Assembly: GCA_016929095.1 (NCBI GenBank)
Contig: JAFGJM010000044.1
Location: forward strand, 62,001 to 126,000
From: Anaerolineales bacterium
GTDB lineage: Bacteria > Chloroflexota > Anaerolineae > Anaerolineales > UBA4823
Direction: 5' to 3'
DNA length: 64,000 bases
Below are positions 24,566-32,999 of this stretch, in pieces (position 1 is the first letter of the stretch; every line of letters starts with the position of its first letter). Both the position numbers and the translations under genes were made by a program. Under the pieces are notes generated by a model, which did no database searches, was not told the origin of the DNA, and was given only the letters and a program-made list of their open reading frames with translations.

Positions 24566-27208
24566 ATGAATAGCAATTCTACGACACCGCGATATCTCCA
24601 ACGTACAGCGAAAAGCACTGCATGGTATACCTTACCCATATTTAAAGTTGTAAACTTGTTAAATTCAAATATGGATTCTGGCCTTACAACATTCGAAGCC
24701 CAACATCGGCGCGATAAATTCGGCGATAACCAATTACGATCGGAGGAAAAGGAACCTTTTTGGAAAGAATTTTTAAAAGAGTTAAACGAGCCGCTAATAT
24801 TGCTACTGATTTTCACTGGAATTCTTTATATCCTTTTGGGAGAGGTGAGTGATGGTATCACCATTTTCCTGGTGATTTTGTTACTCAACACCATTGAAGT
24901 ATTAAATGAGCAACGCGCTAATAAAGCGATTTCCGCATTACAAAAATTAGCAGAGTCAACAGCTTTGGTTGTCAGAAACCACACACTACAAGAGATCGAT
25001 ACTGCCGAATTGGTCCCCGGTGATATTCTCATGCTCCAAGCAGGGCGTAGAATTCCAGCCGATGCTCGACTCACCGAAAGTTATGGATTGAGGGTTGATG
25101 AGAGTTCTTTAACCGGCGAATCACTGCCCAGCGATAAGGATGCACAACATATCATTGCTAAAAATTCGCCTCTGGCAGACCGAAATAATATGGTCTTCTC
25201 TGGCACCCTGGTCACTGGCGGGAGAGGAAAAGCCGTTGTAACCGATACAGGGATGTTTACTGAAATCGGACGTGTATCAAAAATGGCGCGCCGCGGAAAA
25301 AAGCTTCGTACGTCGCTTCAGCAAGCCATGGATGAAGTCAGCAAATCTCTGCTTTGGGTGGCATTGTCATTCAGCATCATCATCCCCATCCTGGGTGTCT
25401 TGATCGCCAGACAGCCTATCGAAACCATGCTCCTGACCGGGCTTTCGCTGGCATTCGCCACCATACCGGAAGAAATGCCGATTATCATCACCATGGTTTT
25501 ATCCTTAGGGGCGTTCCGGCTGTCTAAACAAAACGCCATTGTGAAACATCTAAAAGTTGTGGAAACGCTTGGCGCTGTGACCGTGATCGCCACCGATAAA
25601 ACCGGCACATTAACTGAAAATCGCCTGACAGTGGTAAAGCAATATCCCGAGGGCAATCAACATCAAATAATGATGGCTGCTCTCCTGTGCAGTGAGTATA
25701 TGGCTGGTGAGATTCTAAATATTAGTGATCCTCTGGAAACCGCCTTGGTTCGGGCAGCACAAACATATGGTATCAACGGAAGCAATTTGGAAAAGACTTA
25801 TCCCCGCGTGACCGAATTCTCGTTTGATAGTAAGCGTAAATGTATGTCAGTCGTTAGGGAGAATAATGAGACATATCATATTTGGGTAAAAGGTGCACCA
25901 GAAAGCATTCTAAACGCTTCAATAAGCCATATATCCGAAGCAGGGATTATGGAAATCGACCTACCAACTAAACAGATTCTACTTCAAAAAACCATCCAAA
26001 TGGCAGAAAATGGATTGCGGGTCATTGCCTATGCCGAGAAAATCACATCGATCTATCCACTCACCCAGGAAGAGGCAGAGAGCAACCTGATATTTGTGGG
26101 CATGGTAGGCTTATTAGACCCACCGCGTGGAGAAGTCAATGAGGCAATCCAGGTAATGAGTCAGGCTGGCATCCGCTCAATAATGATTACTGGCGATCAT
26201 TTGTCAACAGCTGGTACTATTGCACAACAAGTGGGATTCACTAATAATGGGCGGATCATTTCTGGATCTGAATTAGAAACTCTCGATTATACCGAGTTCG
26301 ATCAAGTGGTGAAAGATAATTCTGTCTTTGCGCGTACTACGCCAGAACAAAAATTACGAATTATCCAATCCCTAAAAACTCAAGGCGAACAGGTGTTAGT
26401 TACAGGCGACGGCGTTAATGATTCTCCGGCATTAGCCGCCGCGGACATCGGGGTGGCAATGGGAAAGAACGGTAGCGACGTGGCGCGCGAAGCCAGCGAC
26501 ATCGTACTGGCAGACGATAACTACACCACAATCGCCAATGCTATTCGAGAAGGGCGCATATTATTCGCAAACCTTAAAAAAGGTGTACGTTACTATTTAG
26601 CGATAAAAATCGCCCTGGTTTTAGTGATGCTTCTGCCTGTGCTATTTCAAATACCAGTTCCCTTTGCTCCTGTTCAAATTATCATCATGGAACTTTTCAT
26701 GGATTTAGCAGCATCCGCCGCCTTTGTTTCTGAACCAGCAGAGAGCGATTTGATGCATAGACCACCGCGCGATCCAAAAAAACCATTTTTGGATAAGCAA
26801 ATGGTGGGAAGTATACTTGTAAGTGGGTTAGGGCTGTTCTCCGCAGTTTCAACCGCATATCTGGTTACCTGGTATAGCAGTGAAGATATAGTTACCGCAC
26901 AAACAATTGCATTCGTCACATGGCTGATCGGTCATGTACTGTTGGCTTTCAATATGCGATCGGAACGCCAGCCGATATTTCAAATTGGATTCTTCTCAAA
27001 CCGGCTGATGGTCTATTGGGGTGTAGCTACGCTGGCATTCGTGATACTCTTTACAACAGTACCTTTTATCCAAATACACTTAAGTACCACATCGATTTCC
27101 CCTCTGCAGTGGGTGTTAATTATAATAAGCGTTATCGTTGGTTCATTTGGGCTTGAAGTAAAAAAATATATCACCTTTAACCGACCCCTAAAATGGGAAG
27201 GAAAGTGA
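24566..27208 (+). CDS. P-type cation-transporting ATPase (P2-like)
   Basis: The 880-residue pump has an N-terminal cation-ATPase domain (GLTTFEAQHRRDKFGDNQL) and actuator motif LTGESLP near 178. Its phosphorylation site is Asp344 in DKTGTLTE and its hinge TGDGVNDSPALAAADIGVAM, followed by C-terminal spans. Span 4 carries IPEEMPIII in place of the PEGLP of calcium pumps. The two acidic residues next to the proline suggest an ion specificity that cannot be named from sequence. There are no N-terminal heavy-metal (CxxC) domains and no CPC motif, so it is not a P1B metal pump. The ATG at 24566 is preferred over a TTG overlapping the previous gene. It is cotranscribed with the ChrB-N-like protein and ends at a shared hairpin. 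Confidence 0.9.
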   Translation: MNSNSTTPRYLQRTAKSTAWYTLPIFKVVNLLNSNMDSGLTTFEAQHRRDKFGDNQLRSEEKEPFWKEFLKELNEPLILLLIFTGILYILLGEVSDGITIFLVILLLNTIEVLNEQRANKAISALQKLAESTALVVRNHTLQEIDTAELVPGDILMLQAGRRIPADARLTESYGLRVDESSLTGESLPSDKDAQHIIAKNSPLADRNNMVFSGTLVTGGRGKAVVTDTGMFTEIGRVSKMARRGKKLRTSLQQAMDEVSKSLLWVALSFSIIIPILGVLIARQPIETMLLTGLSLAFATIPEEMPIIITMVLSLGAFRLSKQNAIVKHLKVVETLGAVTVIATDKTGTLTENRLTVVKQYPEGNQHQIMMAALLCSEYMAGEILNISDPLETALVRAAQTYGINGSNLEKTYPRVTEFSFDSKRKCMSVVRENNETYHIWVKGAPESILNASISHISEAGIMEIDLPTKQILLQKTIQMAENGLRVIAYAEKITSIYPLTQEEAESNLIFVGMVGLLDPPRGEVNEAIQVMSQAGIRSIMITGDHLSTAGTIAQQVGFTNNGRIISGSELETLDYTEFDQVVKDNSVFARTTPEQKLRIIQSLKTQGEQVLVTGDGVNDSPALAAADIGVAMGKNGSDVAREASDIVLADDNYTTIANAIREGRILFANLKKGVRYYLAIKIALVLVMLLPVLFQIPVPFAPVQIIIMELFMDLAASAAFVSEPAESDLMHRPPRDPKKPFLDKQMVGSILVSGLGLFSAVSTAYLVTWYSSEDIVTAQTIAFVTWLIGHVLLAFNMRSERQPIFQIGFFSNRLMVYWGVATLAFVILFTTVPFIQIHLSTTSISPLQWVLIIISVIVGSFGLEVKKYITFNRPLKWEGK

Positions 27209-27297
27209 ATCATCTTCAACAGCCTCATTACAAGAATTTAAGATGACCTGTATTTATAATATGAAAATTGGGTATAGATAGTGGCAAGATAAACCAA

Positions 27298-27329
27298 AAC
27301 AGCCTGTTTCTGTATTAACACAGGCTGTT
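27298..27329. terminator. Bidirectional terminator between convergent genes
   Basis: AACAGCCTGT (27298-27307) pairs with ACAGGCTGTT (27320-27329). A-rich and T-rich flanks allow use in both directions. Confidence 0.75.
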
Positions 27330-27361
27330 GTTTAATTATTCAATTGATTGAACTTCTGCCT

Positions 27362-27739
27362 TTAATCTTCCCCTTTATACTCTGGGAACAAAATGCGTAA
27401 GACACCCATTTCATTGCCATGGTCTCGCGCGTTACAAACCGGGAATAATATTTTATACTTCCGGTTGAGTTCCCATTTTTTGATGACTTTTTTGGAATAG
27501 CAACCCCAAAAAGTGGCTTTATAGGTTGCGGCTTTGATAGTGTAATTTTTCTTTGTACCAGGATTGAGTTTGAAATAATAATAGGCTTTAGGTGCTTGAA
27601 GTTTTATATATACCTTTGTGTGAGTATTATTCTTAACTGTCACCCGATATTTCCCCCAACCAGCCGGTAATGCCGCAGAAAGGAAAAATGAGGTCAATAA
27701 AACTGAAAAAACGATGAAATTAAAACTTCTTTTCTTCAT
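27362..27739 (-). CDS. Small secreted protein of unknown function
   Basis: The 125-residue protein has a classical Sec signal peptide (MKKRSFNFIVFSVLLTSFFLSAALPAG; cleavage probably after residue 25). The mature part is strongly basic and aromatic (PKAYYYFKLNPGTKKNYTIKA) and looks like a small beta-sandwich. It has two cysteines (WGCYSKK and FPVCNAR) that could form a disulfide. No lipobox is present. GGAAGGAGG lies before the ATG. It stands alone between the ATPase operon and the ROK operon. I recognise no family; an extracellular carbohydrate- or envelope-binding role is only a guess. Confidence 0.65.
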   Translation of the reverse strand: MKKRSFNFIVFSVLLTSFFLSAALPAGWGKYRVTVKNNTHTKVYIKLQAPKAYYYFKLNPGTKKNYTIKAATYKATFWGCYSKKVIKKWELNRKYKILFPVCNARDHGNEMGVLRILFPEYKGED

Positions 27740-27990
27740 AATAAAACCTCCTTCCCAACAAAAAAGGGATGATATCCATACTAATTATACATAATGATTC
27801 GGAAAAAAATAACCCATTCACCTTACAGATTCAATATTAATTATATGACATCACCTGCCCGCTCAAGGATTATTGATATCGAGCCTTGAGTGAAAAAAAC
27901 AGCCGCCGGGTTTGTTTATCCACCCGCGTAATTCCCTATTAAAATATTGGGTGAAACGAGATTATTAACCAAAATCTCATAAAAAGGGGC
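27740..27990. other. Intergenic region upstream of the ROK gene
   Basis: An inverted repeat CTCAAGG (27862-27868) and CCTTGAG (27884-27890), followed by an A-run, is the only structure seen. A weaker GAGAT/ATCTC pair lies near 27958-27978. No gene is visible. Confidence 0.4.
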
Positions 27991-28047
27991 TTGACAAACT
28001 GCAAATTTGCGCTTTAATATATTTAGTTGGTTTATCAAACATACTAA
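27991..28047 (+). promoter_or_regulatory. Promoter and ROK-type operator of the sugar-transport operon
   Basis: TTGACA (27991-27996) and TAATAT (28015-28020) have an 18-base spacer. Immediately downstream, 28023-28047 is an imperfect 25-bp palindrome: TTAGT at one end, ACTAA at the other, GTTT-ATC-AAAC in the centre. It covers the expected transcription start. Its position and symmetry suit binding by the ROK repressor encoded directly after it. Confidence 0.7.
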
Positions 28048-28055
28048 CCGGACTT

Positions 28056-29297
28056 ATGATGAATAACCCTCCTTCGAGTGATCTTTCCTTCGTAAGAGAA
28101 ATCCATCTCTCCCTCATATTACGCTACCTACACAAACAAGCCCCACTTTCCAGGGCGCAATTGGCGAACCTGACAAATTTAAATAAATCGACCGTTTCCA
28201 GCCTGGTTGAGGAATTGATCGAACGCAAATTGATCCATGAAGTTGGTCAAAACGCCTCCTGGACAGGCCGGCCGGCTACATTGCTGGAACTCAATCCCGG
28301 TGCAGGTTGTATCATCGGGGTGGAATTAGGCGTAGATTTCGTTGCTGTTATTCTAATCGATTTCATCGGCAAAATTTTATGGCGCCAGAAGCAAGAAGCC
28401 GACCCATCCGAAGCCCAAGAAGCCACCATAAACCAGACCCTGACCATGGTCGATGACGCCATAAGCGCTGCAAAATCGATGGATTTACGATTACTCGGCC
28501 TGGGCTTATCTACCCCCGGAACAGTCAATACCAATGCGGGTTTGTTGATCTTCGCACCAAACCTGCATTGGCGCAATGTTCCTTTAGGCAAGATATTCTA
28601 CGAACACACTGGTTTAACCACATTTGTCGATAACGATGCCAACGCTGCCGCGCTGGGCGAGCATCTTTTTGGAGTCGCCCGCCAGGCGAATTCATTCATT
28701 TGTATTTTCGCGGGTGTAGGAATTGGCGGCGGCCTGTTCCTCAACGGTGAATTATACCGGGGAGCCAGCGGCTTCGCCGGAGAGATCGGTCACTGCACCT
28801 TTTTATTCGAGACATTTCAAACCCCCTGCCATTGCGGGAAAAGCGGATGTTGGGAAACTTTTGCCAACCAATATTCCATTCTGGAAAGAGTGCGCGCCCG
28901 TTTGGAAGTTAAACGCAGCAGTATCATTCCCGAGTTAATGGCAGAAAATAATTCCCCCCTCACTTTTCAAATCATTGTAAAAGCCGCTGAAGCAGGCGAT
29001 ATCGAAGCCACCGAAGCACTGGCAGAAGCCGGTAAAGCATTGGGTATTGGTATAGCTAACCTGATCAACATTTTCAATCCGGATATGATCGTCATCGGTG
29101 GGCCATTAAGTGAAGCGGGTTCTTTTCTATTACCTGCAGTGGAAGAGAGTGTTAAAATCCGCGCTTTCAATGAAGTATTGGCAGAAGCCGAGATTTTGCT
29201 TTCCCACTTTGGCGCCGATGCCAGCTTAATGGGTGCGGGGGCACTGGTTATTCAGGCTATCATAACAAATCCATCGCGTGTAGAAAAAATTCGTTGA
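28056..29297 (+). CDS. ROK-family transcriptional repressor (NagC/XylR type)
   Basis: The protein has 413 residues. An N-terminal winged helix (YLHKQAPLSRAQLANLTNLN, then STVSSLVEELIERKLI) occupies about residues 15-70 and is followed by a sugar-kinase-fold ROK domain. Seen in the latter are GVELGVDFVAVILIDFIGKI, DNDANAAALGE, GAGVGIGGGLFLNGE-like glycines, and the zinc site CHCGKSGCWE. ROK regulators bind a sugar or sugar phosphate and release DNA. It lies directly upstream of the ABC importer genes, behind a promoter covered by a palindrome, so it very likely represses itself and the importer. The leader is only about 30 bases and has no clear ribosome site. Confidence 0.92.
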   Translation: MMNNPPSSDLSFVREIHLSLILRYLHKQAPLSRAQLANLTNLNKSTVSSLVEELIERKLIHEVGQNASWTGRPATLLELNPGAGCIIGVELGVDFVAVILIDFIGKILWRQKQEADPSEAQEATINQTLTMVDDAISAAKSMDLRLLGLGLSTPGTVNTNAGLLIFAPNLHWRNVPLGKIFYEHTGLTTFVDNDANAAALGEHLFGVARQANSFICIFAGVGIGGGLFLNGELYRGASGFAGEIGHCTFLFETFQTPCHCGKSGCWETFANQYSILERVRARLEVKRSSIIPELMAENNSPLTFQIIVKAAEAGDIEATEALAEAGKALGIGIANLINIFNPDMIVIGGPLSEAGSFLLPAVEESVKIRAFNEVLAEAEILLSHFGADASLMGAGALVIQAIITNPSRVEKIR

Positions 29298-29308
29298 TAT
29301 TTCAGATT

Positions 29309-29322
29309 GAAAGGAGGTGATC
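29309..29322 (+). promoter_or_regulatory. Orphan Shine-Dalgarno in the ROK-importer gap
   Basis: GAAAGGAGGTGATC matches the complement of the 16S rRNA tail almost fully but has no ATG, GTG or TTG within usable distance. The binding-protein gene has its own GGAGA about 80 bases downstream. Confidence 0.5.
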
Positions 29323-29404
29323 GTAAACTTCCTAAAGAACAACGATCTTTCCATAAGACAACAATAATGTTTTATTTGATACCCTAAACAGGAGATGAGA
29401 AGAA

Positions 29405-29455
29405 ATGATATAAAAATCATGGTTTAATATATTTGCTTTCCTGACCATCGGAGCT
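29405..29455 (+). other. Signal-peptide coding segment interrupted by an in-frame TAA
   Basis: From the ATG at 29405, ten bases after GGAGA, the frame of the binding protein reads Met-Ile-stop, then KSWFNIFAFLTIGAMLLAGC. The second part is a textbook lipoprotein signal with a lipobox. The TAA at 29411-29413 would be AAA after one base change. Otherwise deletion of one A in the run 29412-29416 would join an ATG at 29395. Without one of these, translation from 29456 would leave only MLLAGC as signal. Confidence 0.6.
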
Positions 29456-31912
29456 ATGCTCCTGGCAGGATGCGCACCCGCAGCCCCAACGGAAGCCCCG
29501 GCTGAGCCCGAGGAACCGGCAGAGGTTGTCGAAGCGCCCGCTGAAAAAGTACAGGTAGAAGTGTTTTCATGGTGGACAACCGGCGGCGAAGCGAATGGTC
29601 TTCAAAAACTAATGGATCAATTTAATAGCGAGCATGAAAATGCTGAGGTATTCAATGCCGCCGTAGCCGGAGGCGCTGGATCCAACGCAAAAGCTGTGCT
29701 CAAAACCCGCATGCTGGGCGGCGATCCACCCGACAGCTTCCAGGTGCACATGGGTCACGAACTGATCGATACCTGGGTCACAACCGGATACATGGAACCC
29801 CTGGATGATGTTTTTGAAACCTACGGGTTGAACGATGCCTTCCCGCAGGGTGTACTCGATATCGTCAGCTACGATGGGCATCCCTGGTCGGTGCCGGTAA
29901 ACATCCACCGCTCCAATGTGTTATGGTACAACAAAACCGTCTTTGCTGACAATGGCATTGAAAAAGCGCCCGAAACCTGGGATGAATTCATTGCTACCGC
30001 TGAAATTCTTCAAGCCGCCGGGATTACCCCTCTGGCTTTAGGCGATAACGGCCCCTGGGCTGCTGCTCACTTGTTTGAAGATGTACTGGCGGGTGTTTTA
30101 GGCGCCGATGGTTACAAAGGTTTATGGACCGGCGATACATCCTGGTCGGATGCCAAAGTGACCGAAGCTTTAAACACCTTCCGCACCGTATTGAGTTACG
30201 TGAACGAAGATCACAGCGCCCTCACCTGGGATCAGGCAAACCAATATGTAATCGACGGCAAAGCAGCCATGACCATCATGGGCGACTGGTGTGATGGCGA
30301 TTATGTTGCCAAGGGCTTCACCGATTACGGTTGGGCTCCGGTACCCGGTACAAAGGGCGTCTATGTAGCCCTTTCCGATACCTTTGGCTTGCCAAAAGGC
30401 GCCAAGAATCCCGAGCTGACCAAAGAATTCCTGGGCGTATTAGGTTCCAAGGAAGGTCAAGAAGCCTTCAATATCCTGAAAGGCTCCATCTGCGCCCGCA
30501 CTGATTGCGATTACAGCGCATTCGATGAATATCTCCAATCATCGGCTGCCGATTGGCAGGTTGATACCATTGTCCCATCTGTCATTCATGGCGCAGCCGC
30601 TTCAGAAGGCTGGGTAACTTCGTTCACCGATGCCATCGCAGCCTTCGTTACCACCAAAGACGTAGCTGCAGCTCAAGATGCTTTAATCCAGGCAGCCGTG
30701 GACGCCGAGAGTGGACAGGCTGCTGCCACCGTCAAGAAACCGGTTGAAGTCTTCTCATGGTGGACCACAGGTGGCGAAGCAACTGGTTTGCAGTTCCTGA
30801 TCGATCAATTCAATTCCGCCAACCCCGAATATAATGTTTACAACTCAGCCGTTGCGGGCGGCGCTGGCTCCAACGCCAAAGCCGTACTCAAGACACGTAT
30901 GCTGGGCGGCGATCCACCCGACAGCTTCCAGGTACACATGGGTCACGAACTGATCGACACATGGGTCACAACCGGCTTTATGGAACCGCTAGACGATGTG
31001 TATTCCGAGTACGGTTTGAACGATGTCTTTCCACAGGGTGTCCTGGATATTGTTTCCTACGATGGTCACCCCTGGTCGGTTCCGGTGAATATCCACCGCT
31101 CCAATGTATTGTGGTACAACAAAACCGTCTTTGAAGACAACGGCATCGATCCCGCCTCCTTGGCCACCTTCGACGGCTGGCAGGCAGCTGCCGAGAAACT
31201 CAAAGCCGCCGGCATTACCCCGCTGGCTTTAGGCGATAACGGCTTCTGGGTCGATTCCCACCTGTTCGAGTCAGTTTTGGCTGGCACTCTGGGCGCGGAA
31301 AAATATTCCGGATTATGGACTGGCACTACGGATTGGAACAGCGCAGAGGTCACCGAAGCCTTAGAAAACTTCAAGATGATGGTTTCCTACGCCAATTCCG
31401 ACCACTCCGCTCTTTCCTGGGATCAAGCCAACCAGCTCGTGATCGACGGCAAAGCAGCCATGACTGTCATGGGTGACTGGTGCGATGGCGATTATGTCGC
31501 CAAGAGCTTCACCGATTACGGTTGGGCACCCCCACCCGGAACAAAAGGCATCTACATCGCCCTTTCGGACACCTTTGGTTTACCCAAAGGCGTCAAGCAA
31601 CCGGAAGCGATAAAGAAATTCCTGGGCGTTCTTGGTTCTAAAGAAGGGCAAGAAGCCTTCAATAAATCGAAAGGCTCGATTTGCGCCCGCATGGACTGCG
31701 ATTACTCCGCTTTCGACGCTTATCTGCAATCTTCAGCCGCAGATTGGCAAGTGGATAGCATCGTTCCGTCTCTGGCGCACGGCGCAGCCGCTTCCGAAGG
31801 CTGGGTGACCGTGTTCAACGATACGATCGGCGCGTTTGTCACCAGTGGTGATGTCGCATCGACCCAAACAGCACTGGTTATCGCTTGCCAGGATGCAGGT
31901 GTTTGTAAATAA
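29456..31912 (+). CDS. Tandem-fused double substrate-binding protein of a glucose-type ABC importer
   Basis: The 818 residues contain two complete type-1 binding-protein domains. Copy one starts VEVFSWWTTGGEANGLQ near residue 35. Copy two starts with almost the same words 396 codons later (VEVFSWWTTGGEATGLQ). Both contain AVAGGAGSNAKAVLKTRMLG, GGDPPDSFQVHMGHELIDTW, SVPVNIHRSNVLWYNKTVF and MGDWCDGDYVAK. These motifs match glucose/mannose-type binding proteins. A lipobox cysteine (LLAGC) and a Pro/Glu/Ala-rich spacer precede copy one, so the protein would be membrane-anchored. Copy two has no signal. Family members are normally about 420 residues, so the fusion is unusual. It is followed by two permease genes; no ATPase is encoded nearby. 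Confidence 0.88.
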   Translation: MLLAGCAPAAPTEAPAEPEEPAEVVEAPAEKVQVEVFSWWTTGGEANGLQKLMDQFNSEHENAEVFNAAVAGGAGSNAKAVLKTRMLGGDPPDSFQVHMGHELIDTWVTTGYMEPLDDVFETYGLNDAFPQGVLDIVSYDGHPWSVPVNIHRSNVLWYNKTVFADNGIEKAPETWDEFIATAEILQAAGITPLALGDNGPWAAAHLFEDVLAGVLGADGYKGLWTGDTSWSDAKVTEALNTFRTVLSYVNEDHSALTWDQANQYVIDGKAAMTIMGDWCDGDYVAKGFTDYGWAPVPGTKGVYVALSDTFGLPKGAKNPELTKEFLGVLGSKEGQEAFNILKGSICARTDCDYSAFDEYLQSSAADWQVDTIVPSVIHGAAASEGWVTSFTDAIAAFVTTKDVAAAQDALIQAAVDAESGQAAATVKKPVEVFSWWTTGGEATGLQFLIDQFNSANPEYNVYNSAVAGGAGSNAKAVLKTRMLGGDPPDSFQVHMGHELIDTWVTTGFMEPLDDVYSEYGLNDVFPQGVLDIVSYDGHPWSVPVNIHRSNVLWYNKTVFEDNGIDPASLATFDGWQAAAEKLKAAGITPLALGDNGFWVDSHLFESVLAGTLGAEKYSGLWTGTTDWNSAEVTEALENFKMMVSYANSDHSALSWDQANQLVIDGKAAMTVMGDWCDGDYVAKSFTDYGWAPPPGTKGIYIALSDTFGLPKGVKQPEAIKKFLGVLGSKEGQEAFNKSKGSICARMDCDYSAFDAYLQSSAADWQVDSIVPSLAHGAAASEGWVTVFNDTIGAFVTSGDVASTQTALVIACQDAGVCK

Positions 31913-31930
31913 ATGATGTTTATGTATAAT

Positions 31931-31969
31931 AGGGTTTGGCGGGATTTCCGCCAAACCCTATATTTTTGC
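31931..31969 (+). terminator. Attenuating hairpin between binding protein and permeases
   Basis: AGGGTTTGGCGG pairs perfectly with CCGCCAAACCCT around GATTT, followed by ATATTTTTG. A partial terminator here would make more binding protein than permease, as is common in sugar ABC operons. Confidence 0.8.
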
Positions 31970-31982
31970 CAAGGAGGCTCGT

Positions 31983-32999
31983 ATGCGGAGAATTAATTTC
32001 GACCGGATAATGGCTTTCCTGTTCATTCTGCCCTCCATTTTGGCGATTTTGGTTTTCGTTTATGGGTTTATCGGGTGGACAGCTTGGGCTTCTCTCCTTA
32101 AGTGGGATAATATTGCGCTTATTCCAAAAGGTTCGTTATTTCCCGATGTTGCTTTTACTAAATTCGATAATTATGTCCGTTTGCTCACCTCGGATCAACG
32201 CTTTCAAATCGATTTACGCAATACGGTAATTTTTACGATTACCTTTATCGTTGGCTGCCTCTCTTTAGGGTTGATCCTGGCTGTGTTGCTGGATCAAAAA
32301 GTGAAAGGGGAAGGGATTTTTCGTTCGATATTTCTATTCCCTATGGCCGTTTCATTTATCGTCACCGGTGTTGTATGGCGATGGGTGCTTAACCCGGGTA
32401 ATGAAACATCCGGCGCGGTAGGTGTAAACCAATTATTCGAGAATATTGGATTGCCGTTTTTAAAGTCCGCCTGGTATACCAATCCAAAAATTTTATATAT
32501 ACAACCCGCTTCGTCATTAGGCACGTTTCTCAGCGATATCGGGTTGGGTTTTCTGTCATCACCCAATTTTGGTATCTCGCTGGCTATACTCTCGGTCGTT
32601 CTGGCTGCAACCTGGCAGATGTCTGGCTACACGATGGCGCTTTACCTGGCAGGCTTACGCGGTATCCCTGAAGAATTGCGGGAAGCAGCCCGCGTGGATG
32701 GCGCAAGCGAACTTCAAATATACAGAAGTATCATCCTTCCTTTATTACAACCAATCACACTAAGCGCGGTGATAATCCTGGGGCATATATCGTTGAAGAT
32801 TTTCGACCTGGTATCTGCCATGACCGGTCCCGGTCCGGCTTTTGCTACCGATGTGCCGGCTTACTACATGTTCGATACGGTTTTCAGAGGCAATCATTTT
32901 GCCCGCGGCGCAGCCATTGCTATTATCTTGTTATTGAGTGTGGCAGTTCTTGTTGTACCCTACCTCAGCTATAGCATGAAGACGGAGGTGCAACAATGA
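31983..32999 (+). CDS. ABC sugar importer permease, MalF/UgpA type
   Basis: The 338-residue integral membrane protein has six or seven spans. The EAA loop that contacts the ATPase is clear: GIPEELREAARVDGASELQ. An unusually long periplasmic insertion (about residues 135-185) lies between spans 3 and 4. AAGGAGG lies just before the ATG at 31983, and the gene ends overlapping the second permease by four bases. The binding protein upstream suggests glucose or a related hexose as substrate. The energising ATPase must come from elsewhere (a shared MsmK/MalK-type subunit). Confidence 0.9.
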   Translation: MRRINFDRIMAFLFILPSILAILVFVYGFIGWTAWASLLKWDNIALIPKGSLFPDVAFTKFDNYVRLLTSDQRFQIDLRNTVIFTITFIVGCLSLGLILAVLLDQKVKGEGIFRSIFLFPMAVSFIVTGVVWRWVLNPGNETSGAVGVNQLFENIGLPFLKSAWYTNPKILYIQPASSLGTFLSDIGLGFLSSPNFGISLAILSVVLAATWQMSGYTMALYLAGLRGIPEELREAARVDGASELQIYRSIILPLLQPITLSAVIILGHISLKIFDLVSAMTGPGPAFATDVPAYYMFDTVFRGNHFARGAAIAIILLLSVAVLVVPYLSYSMKTEVQQ

